Source of the DNA: Aurantiacibacter odishensis
GTDB taxonomy: Bacteria > Pseudomonadota > Alphaproteobacteria > Sphingomonadales > Sphingomonadaceae
NCBI RefSeq assembly: GCF_003605195.1
Contig: NZ_QYOS01000025.1
Span: 434,001-498,000, forward strand
Length of the DNA stretch: 64,000 nt
Reading direction: 5' to 3'
Made by a program: the position numbers and the translations under genes. Shown one piece after another: positions 57,332-64,000 of the stretch; position 1 is the first letter of the stretch; each line of letters begins with the position of its first letter. The notes under the pieces are model-generated. The model was not told where the DNA came from, ran no database searches, and worked only from the letters and a program-made list of their open reading frames with translations.

Positions 57332-58063
57332 TCAATCTTCGCGGGGCTTTCGCTCCAGTGAAGACAAAACGCCGCGCAAGGTGCGTACCTCGAGGTGGTT
57401 CCAGCCCGGCTTCGTCAGCACGCCCCGCAATGTGCGGCGCGTGGCATCGGCGCGCGCCTCCGGCAGGAAATAGCCCTTTGGCTCCAGCATCCGCTCCAGA
57501 TGAGCGATCAGCCCTTCGAGTTCTTCCTGCGGGGCCGGGGGGAGCAGGTCTTCCTGCGTGGGCATCACCAGGTCGGCGTATTTCGAAAGTTCGTAAGCCA
57601 TCAGGATCACGGCCTGAGCAAGGTTGAGCGAGCCGAATTCCGGGTTGATCGGCGCGGTAATGATGGTGCGGGCGAGCGCGACATCCTCGGTCTCGAGACC
57701 CGATCGCTCTGGCCCGTACAGGATCGCGCTGCGTCCGGCCTGCCGGGGAATGTCGCGCGCGGCTTCTTCAGGTGTTTGTACCGGCTTGGTGACGCCGCGC
57801 TTGCGCACGGTCGTGGCATAGACGTAGGCACAATCGGCCACCGCCTCTGCCGTGGTTTCGAAAACCTGCGCCTTCTCCAGCACGATATCCGCGCCCGCTG
57901 CCGCCGGGCCGGCGGAGGGGTTCGGCCAGCCATCGCGCGGGCTCACCAGCCGCATCTCGGTCAGCCCGAAATTGAGCATCGCCCGCGCAGCCTTGCCGAT
58001 ATTCTCGCCAAGTTGCGGGCGTACGAGAACGATGACCGGGCTATCGGTGTCAGCTTTCGCCAT
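57332..58063 (-). CDS. trmJ: SPOUT RNA methyltransferase, TrmJ-type
   Basis: 243 residues from ATG 58063. The SPOUT trefoil-knot motifs are [26 protein letters not shown] (motif 1), [17 protein letters not shown] (motif 2) and [20 protein letters not shown] (motif 3). TrmJ methylates the 2'-O of position 32 in tRNAs. It overlaps nrdR by 14 nt and likely shares its operon. The position specificity is inferred. Confidence 0.85.
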   Translation of the reverse strand: MAKADTDSPVIVLVRPQLGENIGKAARAMLNFGLTEMRLVSPRDGWPNPSAGPAAAGADIVLEKAQVFETTAEAVADCAYVYATTVRKRGVTKPVQTPEEAARDIPRQAGRSAILYGPERSGLETEDVALARTIITAPINPEFGSLNLAQAVILMAYELSKYADLVMPTQEDLLPPAPQEELEGLIAHLERMLEPKGYFLPEARADATRRTLRGVLTKPGWNHLEVRTLRGVLSSLERKPRED

Positions 58064-58535
58064 GGCCACCGGCCTGCTGCACGGTAGAGGCAAACTCTTC
58101 GAAATCGCGCGCCTCGGAGAAATCGCGATAGACCGATGCGAACCGAATGTAGGCGACCGAGTCCAACTGGCGCAGACCCTCCATCACCATTTCTCCGATG
58201 CGGGCCGAGGGGATCTCGCTGTCGCCCGCCGTCTCGACCTGCCGCTGGATGCCGGACACGAGTTGGTCGATACGCTCCTGCTCGATCCCGCGCTTGCGGC
58301 ATGCGAGGGCGACCGACTGTTCGATCTTGGACCTGTCGAAGCTCTCGCGCCGGGGCGGGGTGCCTTCGCCGGTGGATTTCAGCACGGTTACGTCGCGCAG
58401 TTGCACCCGCTCGAACGTGGTAAAGCGCGCGCCACAGCCTTCGCACTGGCGACGGCGACGGATGGCCGTGTTGTCTTCGGTAGGGCGCGAATCCTTGACC
58501 TGGCTGTCTTCGTTCGCACAAAACGGGCAGCGCAT
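58050..58535 (-). CDS. nrdR: NrdR transcriptional repressor
   Basis: 161 residues. Zinc ribbon [44 protein letters not shown] (two CxxC pairs) followed by an ATP-cone ([23 protein letters not shown]). It represses ribonucleotide reductase genes when dATP is high. It lies 4 nt from the small gene at 58539. Confidence 0.96.
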   Translation of the reverse strand: MRCPFCANEDSQVKDSRPTEDNTAIRRRRQCEGCGARFTTFERVQLRDVTVLKSTGEGTPPRRESFDRSKIEQSVALACRKRGIEQERIDQLVSGIQRQVETAGDSEIPSARIGEMVMEGLRQLDSVAYIRFASVYRDFSEARDFEEFASTVQQAGGHGES

Positions 58536-58538
58536 AGT

Positions 58539-58760
58539 CTAGGGTCGAATCCGCTTGTAGATCATGTATCCCGCACCCGCGATCAGGCCCACCGGCCAAG
58601 TGACGACCGGCAGCAATCCGCCCGCCACCGCGCCGACGGCGGCACCAGTCAGCACGGGCTTGGAAGACGGGTGAGCCAATCCTTCCTTACCCATGGCCTT
58701 CACCTCGTCGACGGCGTCGGCAAGGATACGGTTGTCGATGGGCTTTTCAGGGTCGGTCAT
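58539..58760 (-). CDS. small membrane protein of unknown function
   Basis: 73 residues. A polar N-terminus (MTDPEKPIDNRILADAVDEVKAMGKEGLAHPSS) and one Gly/Ala-rich membrane hairpin (about 39-68), ending in a basic tail KRIRP. Not recognised. It sits between glyA and nrdR on one strand and is likely cotranscribed. Confidence 0.62.
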   Translation of the reverse strand: MTDPEKPIDNRILADAVDEVKAMGKEGLAHPSSKPVLTGAAVGAVAGGLLPVVTWPVGLIAGAGYMIYKRIRP

Positions 58761-58777
58761 GGCTTACCTTTCGGAAC

Positions 58778-60094
58778 TTACCTGCCGGGATAGACGGGGA
58801 ATGCCGCGCACAGGTCGCCTACTTCGCGGCGCACCCGTTCCTCGACCTGCGCATCGCCTTCATCGCCGTTGCGGGCCATGCCGTCGATCACCTCGGCCAT
58901 CAGCGCGCCGACCTTGCGGAATTCTGCCGGACCGAAACCGCGCGTCGTGCCGGCGGGCGTGCCGAGCCGCACGCCGCTGGTAACGAAGGGTGAGCGCGGT
59001 TCGAAGGGAATGGCGTTCTTGTTGCAGGTCATCAGGGCGCGGTCGAGGCCCTTTTCGGCTGCCTTGCCCGTCACGTCCTTCGGCGTGAGATCGGCCAGCA
59101 TCAGGTGGTTGTCCGTACCGCCGGAAACGATGGATATGCCAGCTTCGGAAAGGCTGGATGCCAGCGCCTTCGCATTCTCCGCGACGGCCTGCGCATAGAG
59201 ACGGAACTCGGGGCGCAGCGCCTCTCCGAAGGCCACCGCCTTGCCGGCGATGGTGTGCATCAGCGGGCCGCCCTGCATGCCGGGGAAGACCGCCATGTTG
59301 ATCGGCTTGGTCAGTTCCTCGTCGTTCCACAGGATGATGCCGGAACGGGGCCCGCGAAGGCTCTTGTGCGTCGTGCTGGTGACGACGTGTGCATGCGGAA
59401 ACGGCGAGGGATGCTGGCCGCCCACGACAAGGCCGGAGAAGTGCGAGATGTCCGCCAGCAGGTATGCGCCCACCTCGTCGGCGATCTTGCGGAATTCGGC
59501 AAAGTCCCAGGTGCGCGGGTAGGCCGTGCCGCCCGAGATGATCAGCTTGGGCTTGTGTTCGTGCGCAAGGCGGCGAACCTCTTCCATGTCGATGCGGCAG
59601 TCGTCCTTTCGTACGCCGTAGGGCACCACGTTGAACCACTTGCCGCTCATGTTGACGGGCGAGCCGTGGGTCAGGTGTCCGCCGCTGGCGAGGTCCAGCC
59701 CCATGAAGGTATCGCCAGGCTGAAGCAGGGCGAGGAACACCGCCTGGTTCATCTGGCTGCCCGAATTGGGCTGCACGTTGGCATAGTTGCAGCCGAACAG
59801 CTGCTTCGCGCGCTCGATGGCGAGGGTTTCCACCTCGTCGGCAAACTCGCAGCCGCCGTAGTAGCGCTTGCCGGGATACCCTTCCGCATACTTGTTGGTG
59901 AAGACCGAACCACAAGCCTCCAGCACCGCGGGGCTGGCGATGTTCTCGCTCGCGATCAGCTCGATCCCGTCGCGCTGGCGACCCAGCTCGCGCCCAATGA
60001 TGGCGGCGACATCGGGATCGGCGGCTTCCAGGTCGTCGCTCCAGAAGCGGTTGAGCCAGGTGGCGGAAGGGGCGGTTTGGGTTGCGGTGGTCAT
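58778..60094 (-). CDS. glyA: serine hydroxymethyltransferase
   Basis: 438 residues from ATG 60094; 29 codons upstream lack family match. PLP Lys in [15 protein letters not shown], and [41 protein letters not shown] are intact. It converts serine and THF to glycine and methylene-THF. rpiB is upstream by 10 nt, so these are likely an operon with nrdR and trmJ. Confidence 0.97.
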   Translation of the reverse strand: MTTATQTAPSATWLNRFWSDDLEAADPDVAAIIGRELGRQRDGIELIASENIASPAVLEACGSVFTNKYAEGYPGKRYYGGCEFADEVETLAIERAKQLFGCNYANVQPNSGSQMNQAVFLALLQPGDTFMGLDLASGGHLTHGSPVNMSGKWFNVVPYGVRKDDCRIDMEEVRRLAHEHKPKLIISGGTAYPRTWDFAEFRKIADEVGAYLLADISHFSGLVVGGQHPSPFPHAHVVTSTTHKSLRGPRSGIILWNDEELTKPINMAVFPGMQGGPLMHTIAGKAVAFGEALRPEFRLYAQAVAENAKALASSLSEAGISIVSGGTDNHLMLADLTPKDVTGKAAEKGLDRALMTCNKNAIPFEPRSPFVTSGVRLGTPAGTTRGFGPAEFRKVGALMAEVIDGMARNGDEGDAQVEERVRREVGDLCAAFPVYPGR

Positions 60095-60104
60095 GTCAGA
60101 TCTT

Positions 60105-60539
60105 TCAGGACGGATTGGACAGCTTGTCGATGCGGCGCTGGTGCCGACCGCCTTCAAACTCCGTTTGCAGAAATGTCTCAATACAGGCTTTCGCCATATC
60201 CGGCCCGATCAGGCGGGCGCCCATGGCGATGACGTTGGCATCGTTATGCTCGCGGCAGAGCCGGGCGGAGACCGGCTCCGATACCAGCGCGCAACGTACG
60301 GCAGCGTTGCGGTTGACGGCCATCGAAATGCCGATACCCGATCCGCAAAGCGCAATCCCGCGCTCCACTGTGCCTTCCGCGACGACGCCTGCGAGCAGGT
60401 AGCCGAAGTCCGGATAGTCCACCGACTCGGCGGTATCTGGTCCAAGATCGGCGACTTCGTGGCCCAGTTCGATGAGCCATTCGCGCAAGTCGGCCTTCAG
60501 GTCGAGCGCGGCGTGATCGGAAGCGATGGCAATCTTCAT
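60105..60539 (-). CDS. rpiB: ribose-5-phosphate isomerase B
   Basis: 144 residues from ATG 60539. [13 protein letters not shown] (phosphate-binding), [17 protein letters not shown] (active-site Cys), and [22 protein letters not shown]. It interconverts ribulose-5-P and ribose-5-P. The rpiB-glyA pair is common in alphaproteobacteria. Confidence 0.95.
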   Translation of the reverse strand: MKIAIASDHAALDLKADLREWLIELGHEVADLGPDTAESVDYPDFGYLLAGVVAEGTVERGIALCGSGIGISMAVNRNAAVRCALVSEPVSARLCREHNDANVIAMGARLIGPDMAKACIETFLQTEFEGGRHQRRIDKLSNPS

Positions 60540-60666
60540 GGGCGCCCACATAGTCGGCAGCGGCAATTTTCGCTACCCGAAAAGGCCCCCAGAAAGCCTT
60601 TCTCCCCGACAAGCGAGGCTGTATCGCTTCTCGTTGACCGAAACCGCCGCTGGTGTCCGGGCCGGA

Positions 60667-61029
60667 CTAGGTGCCTGCTTGCTGCAACCGCGCGAAAGCG
60701 GCCCTGATCGATTCGACGGAATAGGGCTTGGCTACCGTTTCCACCTCGGCAAGATCGGAAGGCAGCGGCTCTACCCCGTATCCGGTCGCGAAGACGACAT
60801 CGACGCCCTTTTCCCGCAACTTGCGCGCAAGCGGATAGCTCTCCCGCCCGTGCAGGTTTACGTCCAGCACGGCGGCATCGAACTCGTGCGCGTCGGCCAA
60901 GGACAGCCCTTCGTCGAGCGAGGACGCAAACTGCGTATCGGCGCCTTCCGCGATCATCATGTCCTCCAGCGCAAAACCGATCACCGGCTCGTCTTCCACC
61001 AGCAGGAATTTGCGTCCGGCGATGCTCAT
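60667..61029 (-). CDS. single-domain response regulator
   Basis: 120 residues covering one CheY-like domain: acidic pocket LLVEDEPVIG, acceptor Asp56 in VLDVNLHG, and a conserved Lys in VAKPY. No output domain. ATG 61029 overlaps the histidine kinase stop by 4 nt (ATGA), so the two form a pair; the receiver may relay to another protein. Confidence 0.88.
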   Translation of the reverse strand: MSIAGRKFLLVEDEPVIGFALEDMMIAEGADTQFASSLDEGLSLADAHEFDAAVLDVNLHGRESYPLARKLREKGVDVVFATGYGVEPLPSDLAEVETVAKPYSVESIRAAFARLQQAGT

Positions 61030-62465
61030 ATCGCTTCCTCCATCAGCTTTGCCGTTATCGTGCAGACGAGACCCTCGGGCCGGAAGTCTATCTTGACCTC
61101 GCCCTGATCGGCGGAGAACCCGCGTGAAATGAGCCGGGTCCCGAACCCGCGCCGGGCAGGTTCCTCGACCGGTGGTCCGCCGCTCTCCTTCCAGACGAGG
61201 CGGAGGCGGGGTTCGCTTTCGCTCATGTTCAGATCCCACTCGACCGAAACCGAGCCGGCGTCGGTGGAAAGGGCGCCGTACTTGATGGCGTTGGTGCAAA
61301 GCTCGTGCACGATCATCGCCAGCGAGACAGAGGTCTGTGGGGGAAGGGTGAGCGGCGAGCCGCTGATGTCGAAGCGCTCGATCAGGTCCCCTGCTGTCGC
61401 CTCAGCCGATCCGGTGACGATATCGTGAATTGAGGCAGAGCCCCAACTCGTTTGCGTGAGCAGGTTGTGCGCGGCGGCAAGCGCCTGCAGTCGGCCATTG
61501 AAAATGGTTCTCGCTTCGTCGGACCCCTCGACCGTGCCGAACGACTGGCCAGCCAGCCCCTGCACGACGGCGAGCGTGTTCTTCACCCGGTGGTTCAGTT
61601 CGTTGATCAGCAGGCGTTGACGCTCTTCGAACTCGACTTCCTCGGTAATGTCATAGCCCTGTATCATGATGCCGGTGACGGCGTCGTCCTTGTCGAAGAT
61701 CGGCTGAAAGATGAAATCGAGGAAGCGTTTCGACGCCCCTTCGCCTTTTTCCTTCTCCAGCAATACCATTTCCCGCCTGCCGACATAGGGTTCCCCGGTT
61801 TCCCGCACGGAGTTCAAGATATCGACGAAGCCCTGGTCAACAATCTCGGGCAAAGCCTCGCGAACGGGCATGCCGAGAATGTCGCTACGCCCGACGAGAT
61901 CGAGATAGGCCTCGTTGGTCATGCGGAAGCGGTGTTCCGGTCCCTCCAGCACGGCGACGAAACCGGGCGCCTGCTCGAACAGTTCTGTCATCCGGCGCGA
62001 TTCTTCCTGCAGGTCGCGGTTGCGCGCTTCCACGGCGTCGGCGCGGCGAACTACGCCCATTTCATCACGCAGCCGCCGCAGGTTGTGCAACTCAGTAACG
62101 TCGACGGTGTGCTGGAGGATGTATTTCACCTTGCCGTTGTCACCCAGCAGCGGCGTGTGCGTCGCACTCCAGAAGCGCACGTCGAGACCGCCGTCGGGAC
62201 GGGCAATATCATAGCGAATGAGCGCGATTTCATCGACTTCGCCAGTATCCAGAACGCGCCGCAGCGACCTGTTCAATTGCCGGAAACTCTCGGTGTCAGG
62301 ATCGCTCGGGAAGGCGTCGAACATCTTGCGCCCGATGATGTCCTCGCGCTGGCGCATGGTGACGCGCAGATACGCCTCGTTCATCCAGACGAGGTGGAGT
62401 TCCGTATCCATGATGACATAGGGGTTGGGCGACAGGCCCAACAATGCCTCGAAATCAATAGGCAA
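61026..62465 (-). CDS. HWE/HisKA_2-type PAS histidine kinase
   Basis: 479 residues from TTG 62465, the first possible start after an in-frame stop. Two PAS domains (about 7-125 and 165-275) with no membrane helix, then a HisKA_2/HWE kinase with phosphoacceptor His292 in LLINELNHRVKNTLAVVQGLA, HELCTNAIKYGALS and GFGTRLISRGF. It should be cytosolic and may sense redox or light through PAS; no flavin-binding LOV Cys motif is evident. Confidence 0.88.
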   Translation of the reverse strand: MPIDFEALLGLSPNPYVIMDTELHLVWMNEAYLRVTMRQREDIIGRKMFDAFPSDPDTESFRQLNRSLRRVLDTGEVDEIALIRYDIARPDGGLDVRFWSATHTPLLGDNGKVKYILQHTVDVTELHNLRRLRDEMGVVRRADAVEARNRDLQEESRRMTELFEQAPGFVAVLEGPEHRFRMTNEAYLDLVGRSDILGMPVREALPEIVDQGFVDILNSVRETGEPYVGRREMVLLEKEKGEGASKRFLDFIFQPIFDKDDAVTGIMIQGYDITEEVEFEERQRLLINELNHRVKNTLAVVQGLAGQSFGTVEGSDEARTIFNGRLQALAAAHNLLTQTSWGSASIHDIVTGSAEATAGDLIERFDISGSPLTLPPQTSVSLAMIVHELCTNAIKYGALSTDAGSVSVEWDLNMSESEPRLRLVWKESGGPPVEEPARRGFGTRLISRGFSADQGEVKIDFRPEGLVCTITAKLMEEAI

Positions 62466-62570
62466 CGATTATGCTCACGCTGATTTTTCCACCTCGCTCC
62501 GGTATCATCAGCGCTCTGCAGACAACCAAGTTCCCGCGACTTTCAACAAGTCGCGAGTGTGACAAATCAA

Positions 62571-63203
62571 TCACATGATTTTTCGGACCCACTTCCATAG
62601 CGCGTCGACTTCCTGCGCGGCCTTGCCGCTTGCGTCGATCTCGCTGGCGACTTCGCCTTTGGAGGACGAATGGTGAAAGTCTGCGCGCTCGCCGAAGGTG
62701 ACGGGGCATGCCTGCAACCCCAGCTTTTCCGCCGCCTCCTGCGCCCCTGCGACCATCTTCGTCGCGCGGGCCGGCACACCGTTGAATACGACGAAGGCTG
62801 GCTTGCCGGTGAATGTCACCATGTCGGCAATGCCTTCCAGCGCATGGAGGTCGAACGCGCGCGGGCGCGTGGGAATGAGGACGAGGTCGGCCGCTTTCAC
62901 CGCTTCGCGCATCGCGGCCTCTGCATGGGGCGGGGTGTCGATCACCACCAGGTCCAGCCCTTCGCGCCCGGCATTCTCGATAGTGCGGGCAAGCCGTGCG
63001 GGCGGACTGGTGACGACGGCGGGCAGGAAATCGCCGCGCCAGTCTCCCCAGGCGGCGGCCGTGGCCTGCGGATCGGTATCGATCACGCACGACGGCATCT
63101 TCTTCTGCACCGCGATGGTCGCCAGGTGCAGGGCGAGCGTGGTCTTGCCCGAGCCGCCTTTCTGGCTGACGACAGCGATGACCTTGGGAGGGGTTTCTGG
63201 CAC
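62571..63203 (-). CDS. ParA-family ATPase
   Basis: 210 residues. Deviant Walker A KGGSGKTT at 15-22, CVIDTDPQATAAAW (switch) and LVVIDTPPHAEAAMREAVKAADLVLIPTRPRAFDLHAL. No DNA-binding N-terminus and no adjacent parB. Such stand-alone ParA proteins may position cargo on the nucleoid. The neighbours give no clue to the cargo. Confidence 0.88.
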   Translation of the reverse strand: MPETPPKVIAVVSQKGGSGKTTLALHLATIAVQKKMPSCVIDTDPQATAAAWGDWRGDFLPAVVTSPPARLARTIENAGREGLDLVVIDTPPHAEAAMREAVKAADLVLIPTRPRAFDLHALEGIADMVTFTGKPAFVVFNGVPARATKMVAGAQEAAEKLGLQACPVTFGERADFHHSSSKGEVASEIDASGKAAQEVDALWKWVRKIM

Positions 63204-63281
63204 GAAAAGAGCGCTCCTGTTTACTGAACCGGCACTCCTCTCCTCCGCTGCGATTATGTCAGGAGTTGGTTTGGGCGTCCA

Positions 63282-63833
63282 TCACTTGATTGCTGCATTG
63301 CACCATTTTCCGGGCTCCATCCCGTCGAGGCTCCAATCGCCGATCGACCAGCGCACAAGGCGCAGGGTGGGATGGCCCACGGCGGCTGTCATGCGGCGCA
63401 CCTGGCGGTTGCGGCCTTCGCTGATAGTCAGGCGCAGCCAGGTATCGGCCACGGTCTTGCGGAACCGTACCGGCGGATCGCGCGGCCACAGGTGCGGGTC
63501 TGCAATCACCTCTGCGAGGGCAGGGCGGGTGAGGCCGTCCTTGAGTTCAACGCCGTTGCGCAGTTTCGTGAGGGAGACCTCGTCCGGTTCGCCTTCGACC
63601 TGGACGAGATAGGTCTTGGGAAGCTTGAACTTCGGATCGGCAATGCGTGCCTGCAATTTTCCGTCGTCGGTGAGCAGGAGCAGGCCCTCGCTGTCGCGGT
63701 CCAAGCGCCCGGCGGGATAGACGCCTGGCACGTCGATGAAGTCCGACAATGTGGCACGCGAAGTCGGGCTGCCGCGGTCGGTGAATTGCGACAGCACGTT
63801 CATCGGCTTGTTGAAGAGAATGAGGCGCGGCAT
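63282..63833 (-). CDS. rRNA pseudouridine synthase, RluE-like
   Basis: 183 residues. [14 protein letters not shown], the catalytic motif [15 protein letters not shown] (Asp), and [11 protein letters not shown] plus [21 protein letters not shown]. No N-terminal S4 domain, which fits RluE (23S rRNA position 2457) rather than RsuA. Start ATG 63833. Confidence 0.88.
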   Translation of the reverse strand: MPRLILFNKPMNVLSQFTDRGSPTSRATLSDFIDVPGVYPAGRLDRDSEGLLLLTDDGKLQARIADPKFKLPKTYLVQVEGEPDEVSLTKLRNGVELKDGLTRPALAEVIADPHLWPRDPPVRFRKTVADTWLRLTISEGRNRQVRRMTAAVGHPTLRLVRWSIGDWSLDGMEPGKWCNAAIK

Positions 63834-63839
63834 GGTCGC

Positions 63840-64000
63840 CTATTCGCTGCTGATTTTCTCCGCATCGGCGCGAAGCTGTTCCATCAAACTCGGCATTTCA
63901 GCAAGGTATTCCTGCATGTAGGCTTGGTTTGCTTGGGCAAAGGCAGGATGGCCGTTCACCTCCGACATGCCTAAAAGGAAGCCGTGGCCTTCCGGCGTCA
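63840..64000 (-). CDS. C-terminal part of an unknown protein (5' end outside window)
   Basis: The frame enters from the right edge and ends at TAG 63840. The 52 codons read a mostly helical, acidic segment (HPAFAQANQAYMQEYLAEMP, LRADAEKISSE). No family recognised from this fragment. Its stop is 6 nt upstream of the pseudouridine synthase start. Confidence 0.5.
   Translation of the reverse strand, partial: TPEGHGFLLGMSEVNGHPAFAQANQAYMQEYLAEMPSLMEQLRADAEKISSE

Noticed and set aside
60095-60104. Glycine riboswitch before glyA
   Set aside because: glyA follows rpiB with a 10-nt gap; no space for an aptamer.

Overview
The window is G+C-rich bacterial chromosome, roughly 60-65% by eye, with tightly packed genes and many 1-20 nt overlaps. 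Gene content points to an alphaproteobacterium of the order Sphingomonadales, most likely an Erythrobacteraceae-type marine or soil organism. The signs are a PrsK/PrsR exosortase-type two-component pair, an imuA-imuB-dnaE2 mutasome with GAAC-N7-GAAC LexA boxes, a Pho regulon with a phosphate-selective porin, and the coaD-cyclophilin-queA-tgt order. This is inference from family content; no species is claimed. There are no rRNA genes, CRISPR arrays or insertion sequences.

Layout. 1-4027: end of an exopolysaccharide sugar transferase, then prsK and prsR. 4053-9140: transporters (SBF-like, DUF475/TerC-like, NSS), panB and a flavin-dependent stress protein. 9192-11494: LexA-controlled imuA-imuB. 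11545-15361: minus-strand accessory block (acyltransferase, TfdA/TauD-like dioxygenase with an MFS transporter, PilZ protein). 15505-22475: a second LexA-controlled operon of radical-SAM protein, DUF4130-UdgX fusion, dnaE2 and an extensin-like protein. 23021-31888: the Pho regulon on the minus strand (phoR, porin, pstS, pstC, pstA, pstB, phoU, phoB) with visible Pho boxes. 31973-34040: two tRNA-Glu genes and recJ. 34281-42004: an unknown protein, an AHH nuclease-fold protein, then branched-chain amino acid synthesis (leuA with a Leu-rich leader peptide, ilvC, ilvN, ilvB with an upstream ORF), plus YceI and DUF2200 proteins. 42138-47771: miaA, serB, nitroreductase, DUF3052, purL and DUF2177. 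47835-55568: xseB, ispA, a lipoprotein, coaD, cyclophilin, queA, an ABC exporter, DUF481 and tgt. 55583-64000: a peptidase relic, rpsD, trmJ-like, nrdR, glyA, rpiB, a histidine kinase/receiver pair, a ParA ATPase, an RluE-like pseudouridine synthase and the end of an unknown gene.

How the genes work together. The most interesting part is 9.2-22.5 kb. Two transcription units carry near-identical LexA boxes, each with a likely -10 element inside the 7-nt spacer. One makes ImuA and the polymerase-like ImuB. The other makes a radical-SAM protein with a C-terminal sliding-clamp-like peptide, a UdgX with the covalent uracil-trapping KRR-L-H loop fused to DUF4130, and the error-prone polymerase DnaE2. 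Together they look like a damage-induced programme that couples uracil or base-modification handling to mutagenic translesion synthesis. The radical-SAM protein has no known reaction, so this is the best candidate for an undescribed system.

No stretch over 300 nt lacks a feature. The longest gene-poor gaps are 37247-37517 (leuA leader region), 55569-55845 (peptidase relic), 34041-34280 (nothing recognisable) and 22787-23020 (one 14-bp palindrome).
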